Notes under the pieces: model-generated | What the model saw: only the letters and a program-made list of their open reading frames with translations | What the model was told of the DNA's origin: nothing | Database searches by the model: none | Shown: positions 41,559 to 51,012 of the stretch, piece by piece | How the letters are laid out: every line of letters starts with the position of its first letter | Numbering within the stretch: position 1 is the stretch's first letter | From: Onishia niordana | GTDB lineage: Bacteria > Pseudomonadota > Gammaproteobacteria > Pseudomonadales > Halomonadaceae | Direction of reading: 5' to 3' | DNA length: 64,000 bases | Assembly (NCBI RefSeq): GCF_004798965.1 | Contig: NZ_SDSD01000003.1 | Span: forward strand, 372,001-436,000 | Translations under genes and position numbers: made by a program

Positions 41559-41759
41559 TTAAAACGCCGCGTCTTCCTCGGCGATGATACCGTCGCGCTT
41601 GAGCTGGCCTTCGATCATGGCAAAGTCGGCACGGGCGGCGGATATCTTCTTGATATGGGCCTGGCGATTATTGCCGTTGTCTTCTTCCCATTCCTTTTCG
41701 GCAAGCTCCAGCGCTTCCTTGGCCTTGGTCAGGTCATGCAGGGAATATTCTGCGCTCAT
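41559..41759 (-). CDS. Small conserved-looking hypothetical protein
   Basis: 66 residues, acidic, highly helical (SLHDLTKAKEALELAEKEWEEDNGNNRQAHIKKISAARADF). Start at the CAT of 41757-41759 with GGAG upstream; the frame extends 27 codons further without support. No family recognised. The real-gene call rests on its ribosome site, amino-acid composition and helix pattern. Confidence 0.65.
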   Translation of the reverse strand: MSAEYSLHDLTKAKEALELAEKEWEEDNGNNRQAHIKKISAARADFAMIEGQLKRDGIIAEEDAAF

Positions 41760-42195
41760 CGCTCGTCTCCGTTTGTTAAAGTCGCGAACCCTAGCACTTG
41801 CCGCCACGAGTGTCGATTGGCCCGGCAGGCGAGCTTTCACGGCAGACGATGTGCATCAGATCCTGACACCAGGAGTGTCAGTTTGGTTCTCTAATTGCCG
41901 GATGCTGAGATCATTGATCCTCAGCATGCAGAATAGGTCAGCTTTGGCTCCAAGATGGAGTGCTCTGATTGCTGTGAGCGTGCCATCCTATAGTTCGCAT
42001 AATGTATATTATGTTAAATACTACACGCATGGCTATTAAGATTCCGCCCTTAAGGCCGACTTTTTCGCATTGGTGGCTGGTCATTTGGTCGTCATACTTA
42101 CATCATTGAGCTCTTATACCATCTTCCCTGTGCCGCCTCGATGCCTTACGGCCTAGCGCGCATGGTTCTTTGTCGTCGCTTCTCGGGAAAAAGCT
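41760..42195. other. 436-bp non-coding interval before the RND pump
   Basis: No supported gene. Contains a bulged hairpin, ATGCTGAGATC (41902-41912) with GATC-C-TCAGCAT (41916-41927), and an AT-rich stretch with CATAAT-GTAT-ATTATG (41998-42013), an operator-like palindrome 183 bases before the pump start. This is the expected promoter region for the efflux operon. No regulator gene is adjacent. Confidence 0.6.
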
Positions 42196-43323
42196 ATGAA
42201 AACCACACTACGTCTCGTCATTGTCATCATCGTGTTGACGGTGGCTCTAGGCAGTATCTTTGGGTGGAAATACCTAAAGATGCAGGAAATGCAGGAGCAA
42301 AATTCCCAGGCCCAGCCGCCATCTCCCGTTGAAGCCGTCACCATCGAATCTCAGTCCTGGCGACCTGCTTTGAGCTCAGTTGGTTCCATTCGCGCTATCA
42401 ATGGTGTCGAGGTAGCCAATGAAGTCGCTGGGGTCGTCAGTGAGGTGGCTTTCGAATCTGGCCAGCGTGTCAACAAAGGCGATGTGCTGATCCGGCTCGA
42501 AGATAGCGTTGATCGCGCCGCACTTTCTGCACTGGAAGCACAGGCGCAGCTCGCCAATGAGACTTACACGCGTTACTCGAACCTCTTGCCGCGCAATGCC
42601 GTTTCTCAGTCCCAGTTCGACGAAGCCCGGGCCAATTATCAGGCGGCCCGCGCTGATTCCGAGCAGCAACGTGCTCAGCTCAACAAGAAGACTATCCGAG
42701 CCCCCTTTGATGGCGTGGTAGGCCTACGCCAAGTGGACTTGGGCGAATACATCGCCGTCGGCACGCCGATTGTCGACCTGAACATGCTCGATCCCATCCA
42801 AGTTGACTATAGCGTGCCGGAGCGCGCTGTTGGCCAGGTAGCTGCCGGGCGCAGCATTGAGCTCACCGTCGCTGCGTATCCCGAACGTGTCTTTGATGGT
42901 GAGATTCTTGCCATCGCGCCCTCGATCAATGAATCGAGCCGCACCCTCAATATTCGTGCCGAACTGGATAATACCGACGGCGCGCTGAGTCCGGGCATGT
43001 TTGCCGAGGTCAGTACACTCTCGGCGTCATCCCGTGACGTTCTTACCCTCCCCCGTACCGCCTTATCCTTCAATACGTATGGCGATTTTGTCTTTCAGAT
43101 TACCGAAAATGATCAAGGCCAGACCATTGCATCCCGCCAGCAAGTCACGACTGGCAGTACACGTGGTGATGTAATCGAAATTATTGAGGGGTTGTCTGCG
43201 GGCGATCAGGTAGTTGCCACAGGCCTACTGCGCTTGCGTGATGGTCAGCCGGTCAAGGTAAGCGATCAAGGCGCTTCCGAGTCACAAGCGACAGATAATA
43301 CTGGCGAGGAGGCAAAAGGCTGA
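42196..43323 (+). CDS. RND efflux membrane-fusion protein
   Basis: Periplasmic adaptor of a tripartite efflux pump, 375 residues. N-terminal membrane anchor at about 6-22, lipoyl/hairpin segments (VNKGDVLIRLEDSVDRAAL; NAVSQSQFDEARANYQAARADS; IRAPFDGVVGLRQVDLGEYI) and beta-barrel domain (VDYSVPERAVGQV). Resembles MexH/AcrA-type adaptors. Its stop overlaps the permease ATG by one base. No outer-membrane channel gene is in the operon, so it must borrow one. Confidence 0.92.
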   Translation: MKTTLRLVIVIIVLTVALGSIFGWKYLKMQEMQEQNSQAQPPSPVEAVTIESQSWRPALSSVGSIRAINGVEVANEVAGVVSEVAFESGQRVNKGDVLIRLEDSVDRAALSALEAQAQLANETYTRYSNLLPRNAVSQSQFDEARANYQAARADSEQQRAQLNKKTIRAPFDGVVGLRQVDLGEYIAVGTPIVDLNMLDPIQVDYSVPERAVGQVAAGRSIELTVAAYPERVFDGEILAIAPSINESSRTLNIRAELDNTDGALSPGMFAEVSTLSASSRDVLTLPRTALSFNTYGDFVFQITENDQGQTIASRQQVTTGSTRGDVIEIIEGLSAGDQVVATGLLRLRDGQPVKVSDQGASESQATDNTGEEAKG

Positions 43324-46300
43324 TGAAATTCACCGATATTTTCATCCGGCGCCCGGTACTTGCCACTGTTGTCAGTCTGCTGATACTGCTCCTGGGCCTC
43401 AGGGCCGCAATGGATATGGAAATCCGTCAATATCCAGAGCTTGAAAGCACTGTCATCACGGTGTCGACCTCCTACCCCGGGGCCAGCTCAGAGCTTGTTC
43501 AGGGCTTCGTGACGACCCCGCTGCAACAGGCTATTGCTGAGGCAAATGGCATCGACTTCATCGAGTCGACAAGCTCACAGGGCTCTTCGACCATCGAAGT
43601 CAATATGGAGCTGAATTATGATGCCAATGCTGCCCTGGCTGAGGTCCAAGCCAAGGTGGCGAGCCAGCGTAGTGTGCTTCCCAGTGCGGCAGAAAGCCCT
43701 GTTATCGAGTCATCGACGGGTGACAGCACGGCGCTTATGTATCTGGCGTTCTACTCTGATCGCATGGACGTGCCGCGCATTACCGATTATCTAACACGCG
43801 TCGTCCAACCCAAGCTACAGGCACTGCCAGGTGTCGCCAAGGCACGCAGCTTTGGTCAGAGCATGGCTATGCGCATCTGGCTAGACCCTCAGCGTATGGC
43901 GGCCCTGAATGTCAGCCCTAGCCAAGTCATTGATGTTCTGCGAAACAATAACTATCAGGCCGGCGTCGGCAAGACGCGGAGCGAGTTCGTGGTCGTTAAC
44001 CTGACCACCGATACCGATATCACCGACCCCGGCCAGTTCGAAGATCTTGTCGTGCGCAACGATGGGGGTGATCTGGTGCGCCTCAGAGATGTGGCGCGCA
44101 CCGAGCTGGGTGCCGAAAGCTATAACAGTACGGCCTGGTATAGCGGAACACCGTCTACCTTCATGGCCATAGAGCAGGCACCCGGCGCCAACCCTCTCGA
44201 TGTCGCCCAGGCCGTTCGAGACACCTTACCGGAAATCCAGCGCCAACTGCCTGTAGGACTCAAGGTGGTACTGCCCTACGACGCGTCGGAGTTTATCGAT
44301 GACTCAATCAAGGAGGTCGTAAAGACACTGCTTGAAGCGATGATCATCGTATTGGTGGTCATTTTCCTGTTCATGGGATCTTTCCGTGCTGCACTGGTAC
44401 CTGCCGTTGCGGTACCGCTATCCCTCATCGGTGCGGCCTTCGTCATGCTCATGCTAGGTTTCTCGCTAAACCTGTTGACGCTATTGTCGATGGTATTGGC
44501 GATCGGCCTGGTGGTGGATGATGCCATCATCGTGGTGGAGAACGTGCACCGACATATCGAAGCCGGTGAGTCGCGGTTCGACGCAGCTATCAATGGTGCG
44601 CGGGAAATGGCGGTCCCCATTATCGCCATGACCACCACTCTGGTAGCGGTCTACGCGCCGATCGGTTTCATGGGCGGCCTGGTCGGTTCATTGTTTACCG
44701 AGTTTGCATTCACCCTTGCCGGCGCCGTCGTCATTTCGGGTATCGTTGCCCTGACGCTCTCTCCCATGCTCTCTGGTAAGGTGCTGAAAACACACGGCAA
44801 AGCATCACGTTTTGAAAAAGGGGTCGAGGGCACCTTCAATGGGCTGTCGAACGGCTATCGTGGAGTGCTTAGACGCACTCTCGAGACTGTTTGGGTGCCC
44901 GTGGTGTTCGCCACCGTGGTATTAGCCTCGATCTACTTCATGTTCATTACCAGCCAGAATGAACTGGCTCCCACCGAAGATCAGGGCATCATCTTCTTTC
45001 AGGGCACTGCACCGCAAACGGCGACGCTTGAGTACCTGGAGCGCTATGCCAGCGACATCCAAGACAGCATTGAAAGCATCGATGGCTACGAAGAGTCCTT
45101 CATGATCCTCGGTGGCATGAGTGCCGATACGGTGTTCGGTGGCTTCAAGATGGCTCCCTGGAGCGAGCGGGATGTCTCGCAGATGGAAGTGATGCCAAAG
45201 CTACAAGGCGCACTTTCTCAGGTCACAGGCTTACAGACTGCTGCCTTCGCTCGCCCTTCTCTCCCAGGCTCCAGTGGAGGCTTGCCGGTTCAGTTTGTGC
45301 TGACTTCTGGCAACAGCTATGAGGAGCTTAATGCCATCGCTGACGACCTGCTCGGCCAGGCTATGGGCAGCGGCAACTTCGCTTTCCTGCGCAAGTCGAT
45401 TGATATTGATCGACCGACCACCCAAATATTGGTCGATCGAGAACGGGTTGCCGATATCGGGCTAACCATGGCCGATATCGGCCAGGCGCTGTCAACAATG
45501 CTTGGCGAGGGCTTCACCAACCGCTTTAGCATGGACGGGCGTAGCTACAAGGTTATTCCTCAGGTAGAACAGGAATACCGCCTTGATCCTTCGATGATCG
45601 ATAACTACTACGTCGAAGCAGATTCAGGCCAGCAAGTACCGCTTGGCAACTTGGTGACGTTTGAAGACAGCGTAGAGCCCTCTGCCCGCAGCCAGTTCCA
45701 GCAGCTGAACTCCGTGGTGCTCGAAGGCGTGCCACGCCCCGGCGTCACTCTCGGTGATGCGCTTACCTGGCTCAATCAAGCCGCGGCGGACAGCCTGCCT
45801 CCGGCCTACTCCGTCGACTACAAGGGCGAGTCACGACAGTTGATGAATCAAGGAAGCGCCTTGGTCTTGACCTTCTTCCTGTCGCTGGTCGTCATCTACT
45901 TGGTGCTGGCGGCGCAGTTCGAAAGTTGGCGTGATCCACTCATCATCCTGGTCTCGGTGCCAATGTCGATCGCTGGCGCCATGACGTTCATTACACTCGG
46001 TGTCTCAAGCCTGAACATCTATACTCAAGTGGGTTTGATCACACTGATCGGCGTAGTGGCCAAAAATGGCATCTTGATTGTCGAGTTTGCCAATCAATTA
46101 CAGCATGAGCAGGGCCTCAATAAACGTGAGGCGGTCATCGAAGCTTCAGCGATTCGCCTTAGGCCGATCCTGATGACGTCAGTGGCACTGATTGTTGCCA
46201 TGGTGCCGCTGCTGGTTGCCACCGGTGCAGGTGCAGTAAGCCGCTTTGATATCGGCCTGACCATTGCCTCCGGACTTGGCATCGGCACCCTGCTCACTCT

Positions 46301-46388
46301 GTTCATATTGCCGGCGTTCTATCTACTGCTGGCTCGTGATCATAATGCGGCCAAGGATGCGGGCGCCGATGCAGTAACAACATCGTAA
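43323..46388 (+). CDS. RND multidrug efflux permease
   Basis: 1021-residue proton-driven trimeric transporter of the HAE1/AcrB group. Starts MKFTDIFIRRPVLATVVSLLILLLG. The proton-relay Asp pair lies in TM4 (LAIGLVVDDAIIVVENVHRHIE) and the relay Lys in TM10 (LIGVVAKNGILIVEFANQ). Two large periplasmic loops carry the porter domain. Substrates cannot be assigned; in this group they range from antibiotics to solvents and quinolone-like signals. Confidence 0.94.
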   Translation: MKFTDIFIRRPVLATVVSLLILLLGLRAAMDMEIRQYPELESTVITVSTSYPGASSELVQGFVTTPLQQAIAEANGIDFIESTSSQGSSTIEVNMELNYDANAALAEVQAKVASQRSVLPSAAESPVIESSTGDSTALMYLAFYSDRMDVPRITDYLTRVVQPKLQALPGVAKARSFGQSMAMRIWLDPQRMAALNVSPSQVIDVLRNNNYQAGVGKTRSEFVVVNLTTDTDITDPGQFEDLVVRNDGGDLVRLRDVARTELGAESYNSTAWYSGTPSTFMAIEQAPGANPLDVAQAVRDTLPEIQRQLPVGLKVVLPYDASEFIDDSIKEVVKTLLEAMIIVLVVIFLFMGSFRAALVPAVAVPLSLIGAAFVMLMLGFSLNLLTLLSMVLAIGLVVDDAIIVVENVHRHIEAGESRFDAAINGAREMAVPIIAMTTTLVAVYAPIGFMGGLVGSLFTEFAFTLAGAVVISGIVALTLSPMLSGKVLKTHGKASRFEKGVEGTFNGLSNGYRGVLRRTLETVWVPVVFATVVLASIYFMFITSQNELAPTEDQGIIFFQGTAPQTATLEYLERYASDIQDSIESIDGYEESFMILGGMSADTVFGGFKMAPWSERDVSQMEVMPKLQGALSQVTGLQTAAFARPSLPGSSGGLPVQFVLTSGNSYEELNAIADDLLGQAMGSGNFAFLRKSIDIDRPTTQILVDRERVADIGLTMADIGQALSTMLGEGFTNRFSMDGRSYKVIPQVEQEYRLDPSMIDNYYVEADSGQQVPLGNLVTFEDSVEPSARSQFQQLNSVVLEGVPRPGVTLGDALTWLNQAAADSLPPAYSVDYKGESRQLMNQGSALVLTFFLSLVVIYLVLAAQFESWRDPLIILVSVPMSIAGAMTFITLGVSSLNIYTQVGLITLIGVVAKNGILIVEFANQLQHEQGLNKREAVIEASAIRLRPILMTSVALIVAMVPLLVATGAGAVSRFDIGLTIASGLGIGTLLTLFILPAFYLLLARDHNAAKDAGADAVTTS

Positions 46389-46403
46389 ACGTGCTCGCGA
46401 ATG

Positions 46404-46432
46404 TGCAGGCTCTGGAGCAACCAGAGCCTGCA
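46404..46432 (+). terminator. Strong stem-loop after the RND permease
   Basis: Perfect 12-bp stem TGCAGGCTCTGG (46404-46415) and CCAGAGCCTGCA (46421-46432) with loop AGCAA, 16 bases after the permease stop. No T-run follows, so termination efficiency is uncertain. Confidence 0.6.
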
Positions 46433-46572
46433 AGGCCCTTGCCTAAATGGACAGTGACGTCATCACTCCTTACCATCGCTGAACTCCTGGCAAAGCGCGT
46501 AAAGAACAGGATGAACATTCCGGCGGTGGCTTGGGTCGGATACCGATGACCGGTGAAAGGTGCAGGAGAAAG

Positions 46573-47412
46573 ATGAGCAATCGCTATTCATACCTAATGG
46601 CATGCGTGGGACTCTCGCTATTGGCGGGGTGTGCCTGGTCGCCTCAGGCTCAGGAAGAGGCTCATTCTACGCTCGCCACCACAGACCAGGTGGATGCGCG
46701 TTTTATGCAACTGCAAGCAGCGGTTGAAAGTCAGTGCGGTGGCCAGCAGGAGCATCAAGTCGAGCAAAGGCAGCGTCTCGACCGGCTGGATGCCGACGTT
46801 CGGGAAGTGGGTAGTCTTCTTCGTGGCCTTAAGTCCGATATCGATAACGTCAACCGGGATCCGAAAACGGTTGTGCGCGACTGCGCTGTTGATTCAGACA
46901 TCGGTAATAAGGCGATACTCGGGCGTGCCGAATGGATCGGATTGCCAAGCATCGGGACTTATCTGCAGGCACGTGTCGACTCGGGGGCGGATACGTCATC
47001 GCTTTCGGCCCGGGAGATCACGCCGTTCGAGCGCGATGGTGAAAACTGGGTGAAGTTCAAACTTGCCTTAGAAGGTGATGACGCCGTCGTTGATGCGATC
47101 CGCGACAAATGGATCGAAGCACCCATCGAGCGGCGAGTGCGAGTGGTGCAATCCAACGGTGAGGCCTCTCGTCCGGTCATCAGTTTGCTGATGACCCTGG
47201 GTTCGATTCGCGAACAGGTTGAGTTCACCCTGAGTGATCGCCGCCAGCTCAGCTATCCGGCGCTGCTAGGACGACGCTTCATGATGGATATTGCCGTGAT
47301 CGACGTTGCCGAGCGGTATATGCACCCGCGTCCAGAATTTCCGGAAGGTGCCCCCTCTAGCGATGCATCCGCCGATGAAGCACGCGACAGCAACGCCGAA
47401 ACGTCCAATTAA
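46573..47412 (+). CDS. Lipoprotein with retropepsin-like (RimB/Zn_protease family) domain
   Basis: 279 residues from ATG 46573 (AGGAGAAAG upstream). Lipobox LLAGC with lipidated Cys20, a coiled-coil segment at about 45-95, then a domain resembling the putative ATP-dependent zinc protease family (PF05618), a retropepsin-like fold that includes RimB. The expected Asp-x-Gly motif is ARVDSGADTSSLSA with Asp136. RimB partners the glutamate ligase RimK in Pseudomonas. Here an RimK-like ATP-grasp gene lies two genes downstream. The lipobox predicts a periplasmic location, unlike cytosolic RimB. Protease activity is inference. Confidence 0.82.
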   Translation: MSNRYSYLMACVGLSLLAGCAWSPQAQEEAHSTLATTDQVDARFMQLQAAVESQCGGQQEHQVEQRQRLDRLDADVREVGSLLRGLKSDIDNVNRDPKTVVRDCAVDSDIGNKAILGRAEWIGLPSIGTYLQARVDSGADTSSLSAREITPFERDGENWVKFKLALEGDDAVVDAIRDKWIEAPIERRVRVVQSNGEASRPVISLLMTLGSIREQVEFTLSDRRQLSYPALLGRRFMMDIAVIDVAERYMHPRPEFPEGAPSSDASADEARDSNAETSN

Positions 47413-47463
47413 GGCGACTTTCCTTCACCTATCGCTTGTCATCAACCTTGCCATCAACACAGT

Positions 47464-47488
47464 CACCTGCCCGTCATGCCGGCAGGTG
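47464..47488 (+). promoter_or_regulatory. Stem-loop in the protease-7TM gene spacer
   Basis: CACCTGCC (47464-47471) and GGCAGGTG (47481-47488) form an 8-bp stem with a 9-base loop, 22 bases before the next start. No T-run; possible partial terminator or stability element. Confidence 0.45.
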
Positions 47489-47510
47489 ATGTCTTATTTG
47501 AGGATTGCGC

Positions 47511-49019
47511 ATGTCACGTCTGCCATTTTATCTACTCGTCGGCATGCTGCTGGTCGCTGGTATTGCCCTCAGTGTCCATCGCCACGTCGCTTTCGAAGTG
47601 CCCTGGACGCCAGGTGAGCAACGCCAGGTCTGGGAGGTCGAGGCGCAGGTAAACTTCTCGGCATTGGGCGATCCTGTGATGGTAAACCTAGCTCTCCCCT
47701 CGACCCAGCAAGGGTATCGGGTGCTGACAGAGAACACGGCCTCCTCGGGTTTCGGCCTTTCCTTTCTCGAAGACAAGGGTGGCCGTCAAGCTCAATGGTC
47801 GATCCGCGAGGCGACCGGGCCACAGCAGCTCTATTATTCGGTGCAACTATTGGTGGCTCCTCAAGCCGCCGATCAAGATGTAAAGCCGCCGGAACTGCCC
47901 CGTGAGATTGCTTGGGAACGCCCCTTCGATACGGCGGCGAGCCAGATCATCGAGCGTGCCCAGCAACGCTCGGCGGATGCTGTCACTTTCGCCCGCGAGC
48001 TGATCCGTGACTTCACAGGTGACCGCCAAGGCGAAAATGCACGCTTGCTACTAACCCAGTTCGAGAGAACCCCGCTGCTGGTTCGCTTGCTCAATGAGGC
48101 TAATATCCGAGCCCGCGAGGTGAGCGGATTGGCGCTCGACGATGGTCGCCGACGCCAGTCGGTAAAAAGCTGGCTACAGGTATTCAGCGATGATGGTAGC
48201 GCCGTACTCTTCAATCCGGTGACCGGGGAACAGGGACGACCCGATAACCTGCTGCTGTGGGAAGATCGCGGTGGAGCTGTACTCGAGGTTCAAGGCGGCA
48301 CGAACTCACGTGTCAGCTTTTCGATGATTCAGCATAACCAGCCGGCTTCGACAGCGGTGCGCAACCAGCTTGACAGTGACACCCTGATCAACTTCTCGAT
48401 TCATAGTCTGCCGCTCGAAGAGCAGGCCCTATTCCAGACCATCCTGCTGATTCCGATCGGCGCACTGATGGTCGTATTGCTTCGGGTACTGGTAGGCCTC
48501 AAGACCTCTGGCACCTTCATGCCAGTGTTGATTGCCCTGGCCCTCATCCAGACGACGTTGCTGACTGGCCTCATCGGCTTTCTGCTGGTTGTGACGGTCG
48601 GACTGGTGATTCGAAGCTACCTCTCCTATCTCAACTTATTGTTGGTTGCGCGAGTGTCGGCGGTGATCATCACGGTCATCGCCATCATTTCGGTCTTCTC
48701 GGTGCTCTCTTACCGTTTCGGTCTCAACGCCGGTCTGACGATCACTTTCTTCCCGATGATCATCCTAGCCTGGACCATCGAGCGCATGTCCATTCTATGG
48801 GAGGAGGAAGGCCCCAAGGAGGTGCTGATTCAGGGCGGTGGTAGCCTTGTGACTGCGATAATGGCCTACCTCGCGATGAATAACCCATGGGTGCGTCATA
48901 TCACCTTCAATTTCCTTGGCGTGCAGTTGATCTTGATGGCATTGATCCTGCTGCTTGGTAACTACACCGGCTATCGCCTGCTGGAGCTAAGGCGCTTCAA
49001 GCCGGTAACGGAGGACTGA
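47511..49019 (+). CDS. Inactive transglutaminase fused to seven transmembrane helices
   Basis: 502 residues from ATG 47511 (GAGGA six bases upstream). One N-terminal membrane helix (about 6-24), a periplasmic region of about 280 residues whose later part resembles a transglutaminase-like fold (LLNEANIRAREVSGLAL, then KSWLQVFSDDGSAVLFNPVTG), then a block of hydrophobic helices from about 303 to the end. The catalytic triad is absent: no Cys at the nucleophile site, KSW where active enzymes have HAW, and FNP where they have FDP. Matches the description of the inactive transglutaminase/7TM families (PF14400 and PF14402). Starts 98 bases after the protease gene and ends four bases before the ATP-grasp gene. 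Confidence 0.8.
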   Translation: MSRLPFYLLVGMLLVAGIALSVHRHVAFEVPWTPGEQRQVWEVEAQVNFSALGDPVMVNLALPSTQQGYRVLTENTASSGFGLSFLEDKGGRQAQWSIREATGPQQLYYSVQLLVAPQAADQDVKPPELPREIAWERPFDTAASQIIERAQQRSADAVTFARELIRDFTGDRQGENARLLLTQFERTPLLVRLLNEANIRAREVSGLALDDGRRRQSVKSWLQVFSDDGSAVLFNPVTGEQGRPDNLLLWEDRGGAVLEVQGGTNSRVSFSMIQHNQPASTAVRNQLDSDTLINFSIHSLPLEEQALFQTILLIPIGALMVVLLRVLVGLKTSGTFMPVLIALALIQTTLLTGLIGFLLVVTVGLVIRSYLSYLNLLLVARVSAVIITVIAIISVFSVLSYRFGLNAGLTITFFPMIILAWTIERMSILWEEEGPKEVLIQGGGSLVTAIMAYLAMNNPWVRHITFNFLGVQLILMALILLLGNYTGYRLLELRRFKPVTED

Positions 49020-49023
49020 GGAT

Positions 49024-50001
49024 ATGTGGACGACTCCTGGAAAGCTGCGTGCCAAAGGCATCATCGGCATGAACCGGCGCAACATTCGCTACATTGGACG
49101 ATATAACAGCCGCAAGCTCTACCCGCTGGTCGATGACAAGCTCCAGACCAAGCTGCTGGCTCGCGAGCATGGGATCACCACACCGGCGCTGATCGGGACC
49201 GTAAGCACCCAGTTCGAGGTAAAGAGTGTCACTCGCCAGTTAGAGGGACATCCTGGCTTCGTGATCAAACCGGCCAAAGGATCAGGCGGTAAGGGCATCC
49301 TCGTGATCGAGCACATCGATGGCAGTGCCTATATCAAGCCCAGCGGTGCGCACTTGGGCCGTGAAGACATCGAACGCCATGTCTCCAACATCCTTTCCGG
49401 GCTCTATTCCTTGGGAGGCTCGCCCGATGTGGCCGTCATCGAGGCACTCATCAATTTTGATGAGACACTGACGGAGTACACCTACGAGGGTGTGCCGGAT
49501 ATTCGTGTGATCGTTTTTCAAGGCTATCCGGTCATGGCGATGATGCGCCTATCTACCGCTGCTTCCGACGGTAAGGCCAACCTCCACCAGGGCGCCGTCG
49601 GTGTCGGGCTCGACATCGCTACCGGTACGGCAGTTCGTGGTGTGCAGTTTGACCGGACCCGGCACGATCACCCGGATACCGGCCACGAGCTGGCAAGTCT
49701 CCGCATCCCTGGTTGGAGGACATTGTTGGAGCTGGCGGCAAGCTGCTATGAGATGACGGGCCTTGGCTACCTGGGGACCGATATGGTCCTTGATCGCGAG
49801 CATGGGCCGATGCTGCTCGAATTGAATGCACGTCCCGGGCTTGCCATCCAGATGGCCAATGGCGAAGGCCTGCGTTCGCGCTTGGATCTGATCGAGCAAC
49901 AGCCCGATGGTGTGGATGCCGCCGCACGCGTGGCTTTTGCTCGGGAACACTTTGCACGTCGGGCCGAACTTGTCTCTGCAGCGGATGCTACAACCGCCTG
50001 A
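49024..50001 (+). CDS. ATP-grasp ligase, RimK-like / sugar-transfer-associated type
   Basis: 325 residues, cytosolic by sequence. ATP-grasp features: Lys82 with the glycine loop IKPAKGSGGKGILVI (81-95), DIRVIVFQGYPVMAMMRLS, and the metal-binding MLLELNARPGLAIQMANGEG near the C-terminal end. Usually annotated as alpha-L-glutamate ligase-like; resembles PF14397. ATP-grasp ligases join a carboxylate to an amine through an acyl-phosphate. The substrate is unknown. Four bases after the 7TM gene, so the three genes almost certainly form one operon. Confidence 0.84.
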   Translation: MWTTPGKLRAKGIIGMNRRNIRYIGRYNSRKLYPLVDDKLQTKLLAREHGITTPALIGTVSTQFEVKSVTRQLEGHPGFVIKPAKGSGGKGILVIEHIDGSAYIKPSGAHLGREDIERHVSNILSGLYSLGGSPDVAVIEALINFDETLTEYTYEGVPDIRVIVFQGYPVMAMMRLSTAASDGKANLHQGAVGVGLDIATGTAVRGVQFDRTRHDHPDTGHELASLRIPGWRTLLELAASCYEMTGLGYLGTDMVLDREHGPMLLELNARPGLAIQMANGEGLRSRLDLIEQQPDGVDAAARVAFAREHFARRAELVSAADATTA

Positions 50002-50084
50002 CGTGTGATCGAGTATGGTGCGCACTGGCTGGCGGCTAATGGGGCGCGTAGAATAGGTGCTTTCGTCAGACTGCCAGGCGCGCC

Positions 50085-50570
50085 ATGCCCGATACGCACT
50101 CACTGATCCAGCAAGCCGAACGCCACTGCGAATCGCAGGGTGTTCGCTTCACGCCAATACGCCGTCGCGTGCTTGAAATGATCGCCACCACCAGTGGTGG
50201 CCTCAAGGCCTATGAGCTTCTAGACCGGCTGACTCAAGAACATGCCGCTGCCCGACCGCCCACGGTATATCGGGCGCTGGAATTCTTGATCGAACAGGGA
50301 CTGATTCATCGAATTGAATCCTTGAGTGCCTATGTCGCTTGTCCCTGCCCCGAACATGCCCATGGATTTCAGCTACTGATCTGCCGTCACTGCGGACGCG
50401 TCGAAGAGCTGCATCTTGATGACGTCAATGATCAGCTGGCCAAGCGTGCCCGTGATCAAGGCTTTCGCGTCGAGCGACAAACCATTGAGCTGCTCGGTAG
50501 CTGCCACGAGTGTCTGGATGCTAAACGCGCCCCCACCCTGCACAACCAACCTTCAGTCGAGTCTTCATGA
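50085..50570 (+). CDS. zur: Zinc uptake regulator Zur (Fur family)
   Basis: 161-residue Fur-family repressor. Winged helix at about 1-80 ([35 protein letters not shown]) and a metal-binding C-terminal half with Cys86, Cys88, His93, Cys100 and Cys103 ([20 protein letters not shown]), plus CHEC for the structural zinc. The ACPCPE/HGFQ pattern favours Zur over Fur. Overlaps hisI by four bases (ATGA). znuABC genes are not nearby. Confidence 0.86.
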   Translation: MPDTHSLIQQAERHCESQGVRFTPIRRRVLEMIATTSGGLKAYELLDRLTQEHAAARPPTVYRALEFLIEQGLIHRIESLSAYVACPCPEHAHGFQLLICRHCGRVEELHLDDVNDQLAKRARDQGFRVERQTIELLGSCHECLDAKRAPTLHNQPSVESS

Positions 50571-51007
50571 GCGAAGTTTTCAAACGCCTCGAGCGCGTCT
50601 CTACCGGCACGCGTGAGCCACTGGCCAATATTATGGACCAGGCCGGCTGGAACGACGCTGGGCTTATTCCAGCCATTGCACAGCAGTACGACAGCGGTGA
50701 CGTACTGATGATGGCCTGGATGAATCGTGAGTCGCTGGAAGAGACCCTTGCCACCGGATGGGTCTGTTATTGGTCCCGCTCCCGCGGCAAGCTTTGGCGC
50801 AAGGGAGAGTCTTCCGGCCAAATGCAGATACTCAAGGCCGCACATCTTGATTGCGATGGCGATACCCTGCTGTTGTCAGTCGATCAGACCGGTCCCGCCT
50901 GTCACACCGGACGGCGTAGCTGCTTCTATGTTGCCCTCGATGCTGACGGCGCGCAGGTCGATAGTGATGCGCTGATCGATCCCGATCAGCTTTACGCCCC
51001 TTCCTGA
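50567..51007 (+). CDS. hisI: Phosphoribosyl-AMP cyclohydrolase HisI
   Basis: 146-residue enzyme opening the adenine ring of phosphoribosyl-AMP in histidine synthesis. Metal sites kept: LDCDGDTLL (Asp/Cys/Asp/Asp), [11 protein letters not shown] (two Cys), so the zinc ligands are intact. Stand-alone HisI without the HisE domain. Unusual setting: translationally coupled to zur and not in a his operon. HisI paralogues have been noted in zinc-starvation regulons, so this could be a second, Zur-linked copy; the rest of the genome would show whether another hisI exists. Confidence 0.9.
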   Translation: MSEVFKRLERVSTGTREPLANIMDQAGWNDAGLIPAIAQQYDSGDVLMMAWMNRESLEETLATGWVCYWSRSRGKLWRKGESSGQMQILKAAHLDCDGDTLLLSVDQTGPACHTGRRSCFYVALDADGAQVDSDALIDPDQLYAPS

Positions 51008-51012
51008 ACCGT

